This document shows, in pieces, positions 58,503 through 64,000 of a stretch of 64,000 nucleotides of DNA; the stretch's first letter is position 1; the number at the start of each line of letters is the position of its first letter. Origin of the DNA: an uncultured Oscillospiraceae bacterium. Lineage in GTDB: Bacteria > Bacillota > Clostridia > Oscillospirales > Oscillospiraceae. Below the pieces are notes generated by a model. It saw nothing but the letters and a program-made list of their open reading frames with translations. It did not search any database and had not been told where the DNA came from. Location of the stretch: contig CALWXJ010000019.1 of the NCBI GenBank assembly GCA_944385475.1, forward strand, positions 1 through 64,000, written 5' to 3'. A program made the position numbers and the translations under genes.

Positions 58503-59369
58503 CTATACCGCTTTGCACAATGTACCGTATACCACCCGGGGGATCTCCCGGTGATCGGGGATGATCTGGAGGTCCCCAAATCCCTCCTGCCGCATGATCC
58601 GCAGCACGCTGTCCGCCTGGCCCGCGCCCACTTCAAAGTAGAGCCGCCCCCCAGGTGCCAGGGCATCTTTCCACTTCTGGGAGATGGCCCGGTAGAAATC
58701 CAGCCCGTCCTCCCCGCCGTCCAGCGCCAAATGGGGCTCATAGTCCTTCACAGACACATCCAGACCTGAAATGTCTTCCCTGGGGATGTAAGGGGGATTG
58801 GAGAGGATGCACTGGAATTCCCCCAGGGTCTTGTCCGGTTTTTCCCGGGCGTCTGTATGCATGGCCACCACCCGTGCGGTAAGGCCGTTGCGGCGGATGT
58901 TCTGCCGGCAGATCCGCAGCGCACCGTCAGACCACTCCCCCAGCACCACCCGCAGTCCCGGTGCCTGGGAGGCCACCGCAAGGCCGATACAGCCGCTGCC
59001 GGCACACAGGTCCAGCACCCGGCACGCCCCCAGGTCTTTCAAATACAAAAGGGCCTGATCCACCAGCACCTCTGTGTCCGGGCGGGGGATCAGCACCTCC
59101 GGAGAGATGTCCAGCGGAAGGCCGTAAAACTCCCACTCTCCGATGAGATAGGCCACCGGCTCTCCCGCCAGGCGCCGCTCCACCAGAGCCCCCACCTGCC
59201 GCTCCGTCTCCGGCGAGACATACAGTCCCCCGTCACGCTGCAGCTCTTCCCGGGTCTTTCCCGTGCCGAAGCAGACGATCTCCCGGGCCTCCAGTGTGGC
59301 GGCCTCCACGCCGCTTTTCCGCAGCCTCTGGCGGATATCCAAATACAAGTTGTTATATGTCGTGGCCAT
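58503..59369 (-). CDS. prmC: release factor glutamine methyltransferase PrmC
   Basis: Methylates the GGQ glutamine in class 1 release factors. The 288-aa protein has the N-terminal helical part, then a SAM domain with DLCAGSGCIGLAVASQ near residue 118 and the substrate motif NPPYIPRED near 190. ATG at 59369; GGAATGGGAGCG is a weak site. It follows the DUF1385 gene by 63 bp, the usual DUF1385-prmC pair of Firmicutes, but prfA is not the next gene here. Confidence 0.95.
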   Translation of the reverse strand: MATTYNNLYLDIRQRLRKSGVEAATLEAREIVCFGTGKTREELQRDGGLYVSPETERQVGALVERRLAGEPVAYLIGEWEFYGLPLDISPEVLIPRPDTEVLVDQALLYLKDLGACRVLDLCAGSGCIGLAVASQAPGLRVVLGEWSDGALRICRQNIRRNGLTARVVAMHTDAREKPDKTLGEFQCILSNPPYIPREDISGLDVSVKDYEPHLALDGGEDGLDFYRAISQKWKDALAPGGRLYFEVGAGQADSVLRIMRQEGFGDLQIIPDHREIPRVVYGTLCKAV

Positions 59370-59432
59370 GGCACGCTCCCATTCCGGTGGGTCTCAGACC
59401 GCACCGGCGCCCCGCAGGGCGCCGGCACAGTC

Positions 59433-60404
59433 TCACCATTCGTCTTTTCCCTTCTCCTCCGGCAGCACCAGCTCCAGCGCCCGAATGGCGCACTCCATCA
59501 TGCCCTCATCCGGTTCATTGGTGGTGAAATTCTGCATCCAGAGGCCCGGTTTTGTCAGCAGGCGGGCCAGAGCATTGTCCTGGACGTGGCGGCCTACCCA
59601 GCGGTTGAACTCATAGGTGATCCCCACCACCACCGGCAGCAGCAGAAGATGCACCGCCGCCCGCAGCCACGGATTTGTAATGGGCCAGACCCCGAAAAAC
59701 ACGCTGGACACCAGGACCGACACAATGATCACCACAAACAAGAAGCTGGTGCCGCAGCGGGGATGATGCCGGGGCTGGACCCGGACGTTTTCCACCGTCA
59801 GCGGCAGCCCCGCCTCATAGCAGAAAATGGTCTTATGCTCCGCCCCGTGGTACTGGAACACCCGGTAGATATCCTTTTGCCGGGAGCAGAAGATCAGATA
59901 CAGCAAAAATACCCCCACCTTCAAAAGGCCCTCGATCAGGTTCCGCCCCCAGAGGGGAAACCCGGGAAAGTAAAACAAAAGCGCCCCGGTGAGCAGGGTG
60001 GGCAGCACCATAAAGAGGAAGACGGACATGCCGATCCCCAAAATCACCGCCAGAGCCACCACCACGCTCTCCATCTTTTTGCTGGAGAGGTGCTTTTCCA
60101 GCCACAGTTCAAAACGGGAGGGCTTGGCCGCCTCCTCCTCGGGATAAAAGTCGGCAGAGTACATCAGCGCCTTCACGCCGCTGATCATAGCGGCCAAAAA
60201 ATTCACCACGCCCCGGATCAGAGGGACCCCCAAAATGGGATAGCGGTCCTTGATAAAGCGCAGATTCTCCACCTTTTCCACCAGACTGCCGTCCTGGTCC
60301 CGCACCACGATGGCCTGCTTTTCCGGCCCCCGCATGAGGATGCCCTCAATCAGCGCCTGCCCGCCAATGCTGGTGCGGAAGACGCAGGAGTTGTTTTTTG
60401 CCAT
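59433..60404 (-). CDS. DUF1385 family membrane protein (YqhQ-like)
   Basis: A 323-aa protein of unknown function with an N-terminal conserved block, SIGGQALIEGILMRGPEKQAIVVRDQDG, several TM helices (about 115-145, 155-185, 215-260) and GAEHKTIFCYEAGLPLTVENVRVQPRHHPRCGTSFLF in the middle. It is typical of DUF1385/YqhQ, next to prmC in many Firmicutes; some bacillar members relate to stress resistance, but no activity is known. ATG has AAAGGGAAC upstream. Confidence 0.9.
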   Translation of the reverse strand: MAKNNSCVFRTSIGGQALIEGILMRGPEKQAIVVRDQDGSLVEKVENLRFIKDRYPILGVPLIRGVVNFLAAMISGVKALMYSADFYPEEEAAKPSRFELWLEKHLSSKKMESVVVALAVILGIGMSVFLFMVLPTLLTGALLFYFPGFPLWGRNLIEGLLKVGVFLLYLIFCSRQKDIYRVFQYHGAEHKTIFCYEAGLPLTVENVRVQPRHHPRCGTSFLFVVIIVSVLVSSVFFGVWPITNPWLRAAVHLLLLPVVVGITYEFNRWVGRHVQDNALARLLTKPGLWMQNFTTNEPDEGMMECAIRALELVLPEEKGKDEW

Positions 60405-60482
60405 AAAGTTCCCTTTCTGTATGAGGATATGATATCACAAGCTTTTTTAAAAAGCAAACATTTGTTCTATTTTTATTCCAGT

Positions 60483-61937
60483 TTACAGTCTTTTTTCCGG
60501 CAGGCGGATGGTCACCACCGTACCGCTGCCCTCCTGGGCGTTGGCGATCTCGAATTCTCCCCCGTGGAGCTTTACGATCTCGTCGCACACCGCCAGGCCG
60601 ATGCCGCTGCCCCGGGCCTTGGAAGAACCCTTGTAGAACTTCTGCTTGACAAACGGCAGCTCTGCCACAGGGATGCCGGGGCCGAAATCCCGCACCTCCA
60701 CCACTTGCCAGTCCTCCTCCCGGAAGATGGCGGCATCGATGCGCTTGCCGGAGCCGCCGTGCTTTGCGGCATTGTCCAGCACGTTGCAAAAAACCTGCTT
60801 CAGCCGCTCCGGGTCGCCGGAAATGGGGGGCAATTCCTCCTCCGGGCCCTGGTAGTTCAGGGCGATCCCCTCCTGCCGGAACAGCTCCCGATAGGTAAAA
60901 ATTGCGTCTTCAAACTCCGCCTGCAGGTCCATTTCCTCAATCTGGAGGGTAAAATGCCCGTCTTCCATTTTGGAAAACTCCAGCAGCTCCTCCACCATGG
61001 TGGACAGGCGCCGGGACTCGTTCAAAATAATGCGGATCCCCCGGCGCAGCTGCGTCTGGTCGCCGGTCTGGTCAGCCAGGATCGTCTCCCCCCAGCCGTT
61101 GATAGCCGTCAAAGGGGTACGCAGTTCATGGGAGACAGAGGAGATGAACTCGGACTTCATCTTCTCATTTTGTCCGATTTTCAGCGACATGGTGTTGATG
61201 TTCTCCACCAGCTCCCCCAGTTCGTTGTCATACTTGTTCTCAATGGAGAAGCCATAGCTCCCGGCGGAGATCCGTTTGGCCGCCTCTGTCACAACGCCAA
61301 TGGGCTCCACCACGCTGTTGATAAACAAAAGGTTTGCCACGATCACCAGCATCATGCAGAGCACGGCGATCAAACACACCGTCATCACTGCCAGACGCAC
61401 CTGCTGGTTCACCCCCCGCAAAGAGGTGATAAAGCGCATGACCCCCACCACCTGGTCATTGACCATCAAGGGATGAGAGACAGCCAGGATGTTCTCCCCC
61501 GTCCTGGGGTCACGGCCCCGGAACGCATCCATCCGCCCGCTTTCAATGGCGGTGGTGATATCCGAGGTCCCCGGCGCCGTACCCACCACCAGACCGGAGA
61601 GGGACGAGGCCTGGATCCGGCCGCTGTTGCTGACAAACTGCATTTCAATGCGGTTTTTCTCTTCGAAATCCGCCACCGCCTGATTGGCCTTCTGGAGATA
61701 CCCGGCAAATCCTTCGCTCATGAAGTAGTCCATAAAGGCCCCTGCCTGGGCCTTGGCCTGCTGCTCCAGGCCATCGCGAATGCTGTTGTAATAAAAATTG
61801 GAGATCCCCACGGAAAACAGCAGCACCAGCACCACCAAAAGAAGCAGCACCGGCATGACGCTGTTGACGATCCACTGCTGGCGCAGGCCCCGCAGCCACA
61901 GGAAATTCCACTTTTTGGACTTGTCATCCCGCTTCAT
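60483..61937 (-). CDS. sensor histidine kinase
   Basis: A 484-aa membrane kinase: TM1 (about 18-42), an extracellular sensor domain (about 43-175) with RDPRTGENILAVSHP, TM2 (about 178-203), HAMP (about 203-256), HisKA with SSVSHELRTPLTAINGWGETIL near residue 270, HATPase with NVLDNAAKHGGSG near 393, DFGPGIP and GSGIGLAVC. The phospho-acceptor is the His of VSHELRTP. It is the partner of the response regulator upstream; the signal is unknown. ATG follows GGAAGGAGG. Confidence 0.93.
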   Translation of the reverse strand: MKRDDKSKKWNFLWLRGLRQQWIVNSVMPVLLLLVVLVLLFSVGISNFYYNSIRDGLEQQAKAQAGAFMDYFMSEGFAGYLQKANQAVADFEEKNRIEMQFVSNSGRIQASSLSGLVVGTAPGTSDITTAIESGRMDAFRGRDPRTGENILAVSHPLMVNDQVVGVMRFITSLRGVNQQVRLAVMTVCLIAVLCMMLVIVANLLFINSVVEPIGVVTEAAKRISAGSYGFSIENKYDNELGELVENINTMSLKIGQNEKMKSEFISSVSHELRTPLTAINGWGETILADQTGDQTQLRRGIRIILNESRRLSTMVEELLEFSKMEDGHFTLQIEEMDLQAEFEDAIFTYRELFRQEGIALNYQGPEEELPPISGDPERLKQVFCNVLDNAAKHGGSGKRIDAAIFREEDWQVVEVRDFGPGIPVAELPFVKQKFYKGSSKARGSGIGLAVCDEIVKLHGGEFEIANAQEGSGTVVTIRLPEKRL

Positions 61938-62047
61938 ACCGGGCCTCCTTCCAAAAGTATTTCAAGGGCCGCCGTCCCGCCGCCGGCAGATGGCGGGAAA
62001 AGGACCCGCCGCCCTGTCATAAAACGCGGCGCCTCGTTCCCGCCGGC

Positions 62048-62734
62048 TTAAAATCCCCACTTATAGCCGTAGCCCCAGACGGTGGTGATATAGGTGGGAT
62101 TTTGCACATTGTCTTCAATCTTCAGCCGCAGCCGGCGGATATTCACGTCCACGATCTTCAGCTCGCCGAAGTAATCCCGGCCCCAGACCCAGTCCAAAAT
62201 CTCCTCCCGGGACAATGCCTTCCCCGGGTTTTCCATGAAGACCCGCATAATGGAGTACTCCACCTGGGTCAGCTTGATGCGCTGGCCATTTTTCTCCAGG
62301 GTGCGGTTGCGGGTATTGAGGAGGAAGGGGGGCTGGCTGATCTCCCCTGTCTCGACGGGTTCCTCGCCCCCTGCCCGGCGGAACAGGGCGTCCACCCGGG
62401 CCGTCAGCTCCGCGGGGGAGAAGGGCTTTGTCACATAGTCATCCGCCCCGGTCATCAATCCCGTCACCTTATCCATCTCCTGGCTGCGGGCCGTGAGCAT
62501 AATGATGCCGATTTTCGTGTTGATGGCCCGGATCCGGCGGCAGACTTCAAAACCGTCGATCCCGGGCAGCATGATATCCAAAAGTGCCACTTTGGTGTCC
62601 GGATTGGCCTTGAGCAGCTCCAGGGCCTCCTCGCCGGTCTCGGCCTCAATGACCTCATAGCCCCCCCGGCGCAAGTTGATGACGATAAAGCTGCGGATGC
62701 TGGATTCGTCTTCTAAGACCAGTACTTTTTTCAT
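62048..62734 (-). CDS. OmpR-family response regulator
   Basis: A 228-aa regulator: receiver domain with Asp9, phospho-acceptor Asp53 (LLDIMLPGIDGFEV), Thr in MLTAR and Lys in VTKPF, then a winged-helix domain (about 130-228; LTQVEYSIMRVFMENPGKALSREEILDWVWG, VDVNIRRLRLKIEDN, TVWGYGYKW). It is similar in design to WalR at 3289 but lies beside a different kinase. ATG at 62734 has AAAGGAA upstream, about 12 bases away. It is 30 bp after the FG-GAP gene. Confidence 0.93.
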   Translation of the reverse strand: MKKVLVLEDESSIRSFIVINLRRGGYEVIEAETGEEALELLKANPDTKVALLDIMLPGIDGFEVCRRIRAINTKIGIIMLTARSQEMDKVTGLMTGADDYVTKPFSPAELTARVDALFRRAGGEEPVETGEISQPPFLLNTRNRTLEKNGQRIKLTQVEYSIMRVFMENPGKALSREEILDWVWGRDYFGELKIVDVNIRRLRLKIEDNVQNPTYITTVWGYGYKWGF

Positions 62735-62763
62735 GCTTGGACCGTTCCTTTCCCTGCTGTCTG

Positions 62764-64000
62764 TCAGCTGTTTTCCGCCGCCCACTCCGTTTCGATCTGG
62801 TGAAATGCCTCTCGGACTTCGTCTTCCGTCATGGCCAGCTCCCAGCCCTCATTGCCGCTTAAAAATTCTGCCACATAAATGGCGCTGCCCTGGCGGCCGA
62901 GGATGAACCTGCCTCCCCGTACCGCCCGCTGCTCCATGCCCGAGCCGGTGATCACGCTGACCCGCAGCACCGGCTGGGTCACCTGCCCCTGGGCATTGAG
63001 GGCGTAGAAGGTGACGCCCACCTCGTCCACACCCACCGTACGGTCCACGGTGATCTGATACTTCCACTTGTCCGGCAGGACAAAGTACCAGCCGTCCTCT
63101 GTGCTGTGATACGTATTCATGACCATCTGCGGCTGGCCGGAAAGGTCATAGCTGCGCCACTCGATCCGCTGATACGGGGCGGCAGAGCCGTCCCACGCGG
63201 GAAGGGTGACCGGCCAGGGCACCTCCATGATGCCGTCTTCGTTGATGTCTCTTGCAAAGAGGCCGCAGAACTGAGCGATCTCCGTGGAATAGCCGGTGAC
63301 ATTGGAAAGGACGATGTTGTTCAGTTCTCCCCCCCGCATAGCCAGCACGTCAGTGATCGCCCGGGAGGACTCGCCCACCCCGGTGACAAACAGCGCCGTG
63401 GACCCGTCCCGCAAAAAGCCAATGGCCACCTGGCCCTGCTGACTCAGTTCCGCCATGGTCATGGAGACCCGGGCGGTGGACTGGGCGGAAAGGGTGCCGC
63501 TGTCCCAGCCATAGTGCACCGCCACCCCCATTCCACTCTGATCCGAGCGCAGCACAACGATCTCCTGCGTGCCGTCGCCGCTGAAATCCGCCATGGCATA
63601 GCGGACATAGTCCGTACGGACCAGCTCTGCCGGTCCCTCCGGCGTCAGGGTGTATACCGTCAGTGCCTGCAGGTCCGTGCTGGCCCGCCAGCCCACTACC
63701 AGTTCTGTGTGCCCGTCGCCGTCCAGATCGTTATAGGAAATACTGTAAATGGAGCTCCCGCTGCCCTCGATCAGGGCAGCGCGGCGGTATGTGTCCCCAT
63801 CCGCCTGAAAAATATAGATTTTCAGCGGTTTTTCATCATCACTCCTGCGGAAAAACGCCACGGCCTCTTCCCGCCCGTCACCGTCCAGATCCACCATCTG
63901 CACCGGCTGGATATTGCTGCCGGCGGTAGGCGCGGCATATTCGGCCCCCTCTTCCAAAATGGCGTTGAGCTGGTCGTTCAGCGCCGTATATTGGACGGGA
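62764..64000 (-). CDS. FG-GAP/VCBS-repeat protein, partial (5' end beyond window)
   Basis: At least 411 codons are visible and the frame runs off the right edge with no stop, so the N-terminus (probably with a signal or lipobox) is missing. It carries four repeats with the calcium-loop form: DLDGDGREEAV, DLDGDGHTELVVG, DFSGDGTQEIVVL and DINEDGIMEV, giving a beta-propeller. The C-terminal domain (about the last 120 residues) is extracytoplasmic and ends ALTEDEVREAF-like (LAMTEDEVREAFHQIETEW). As the first gene of a kinase-regulator operon it may be an envelope ligand or sensor partner of the kinase (inference). Confidence 0.8.
   Translation of the reverse strand, partial: PVQYTALNDQLNAILEEGAEYAAPTAGSNIQPVQMVDLDGDGREEAVAFFRRSDDEKPLKIYIFQADGDTYRRAALIEGSGSSIYSISYNDLDGDGHTELVVGWRASTDLQALTVYTLTPEGPAELVRTDYVRYAMADFSGDGTQEIVVLRSDQSGMGVAVHYGWDSGTLSAQSTARVSMTMAELSQQGQVAIGFLRDGSTALFVTGVGESSRAITDVLAMRGGELNNIVLSNVTGYSTEIAQFCGLFARDINEDGIMEVPWPVTLPAWDGSAAPYQRIEWRSYDLSGQPQMVMNTYHSTEDGWYFVLPDKWKYQITVDRTVGVDEVGVTFYALNAQGQVTQPVLRVSVITGSGMEQRAVRGGRFILGRQGSAIYVAEFLSGNEGWELAMTEDEVREAFHQIETEWAAENS

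Noticed and set aside
58857..62051. 1064-codon plus-strand open frame
   Set aside because: It lies antisense to prmC, DUF1385 and the kinase; GC-rich third positions keep this frame open. The protein is His/Gly/Pro-rich with no domain, and the minus-strand genes are clear.
1..64000. CRISPR arrays, IS elements, prophage, restriction or other defence genes
   Set aside because: No regular repeats, transposase, integrase, phage structural, methylase or nuclease defence genes were seen.

Overview
The window looks like a gene-dense chromosomal segment of a GC-rich (about 60%) anaerobic Firmicute of the class Clostridia, most like a gut Oscillospiraceae (Flavonifractor/Pseudoflavonifractor-type) organism. 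The signs are a WalRK-YycHI-WalJ-RlmH block, a Cys T-box leader, a Bacillus/Clostridia-style tmRNA tag, ThrE split into two genes, FakA/Asp23, and a BioY transporter. Species assignment is inference. No tRNA, rRNA, CRISPR array, insertion sequence or prophage was found, and no gene is visibly broken.

Layout. 1-2.5 kb (minus strand): smpB, a cyclophilin and a short-chain dehydrogenase run towards ssrA (tmRNA), so both trans-translation components sit in one cluster. 2.6-13 kb (plus strand): a NUDIX ADP-ribose pyrophosphatase, then walR-walK-yycH-yycI, murA, a WalJ-type metallo-beta-lactamase protein, rlmH, a small DUF2007-like protein and a phosphohexomutase; this is a cell-envelope control and cell-wall precursor block. 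13-23 kb: mostly minus-strand housekeeping (type Ie aspartate aminotransferase, Dus, ArsC/Spx-like, FakA-Asp23, HD phosphohydrolase, DUF2461, cytidylate-kinase-like, ferritin-like, alpha/beta hydrolase) with a MATE exporter on plus. 23.5-25.2 kb: a two-gene SUF-like Fe-S pair (SufC + SufB/D). 25-29 kb: MATE plus AraC regulator (minus), thyA-folA (plus). 29-40 kb: recG, an ECF sigma factor with DUF4179 partner, yfbR-mtaB (minus), cysteine desulfurase, a third MATE, an RlmA-type methyltransferase, an MBL protein and a Cys-rich FMN alpha-hydroxy-acid dehydrogenase. 40.6-46 kb: acyl-ACP thioesterase, the two-part ThrE exporter, and a TM1266-regulator/NitT-type ABC transporter operon behind a long structured leader that ends in a terminator. 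46-54 kb: zinc-ribbon protein, glycerol kinase, alpha/beta hydrolase, T-box controlled cysE-cysS, XRE-cupin regulator, udg-bioY. 54.5-64 kb (minus): an FG-GAP repeat protein (cut by the edge), a second OmpR-type two-component system, DUF1385, prmC, recA-recX, rimO and pgsA.

The observations most worth following are the unidentified leader RNA in front of the TM1266-ABC operon, a glycerol kinase in which the phosphate-1-loop aspartate is glycine, the stand-alone SufC-SufB/D pair, the five-cysteine N-terminus of the FMN enzyme, and a perfect 21-bp inverted repeat just upstream of ssrA.
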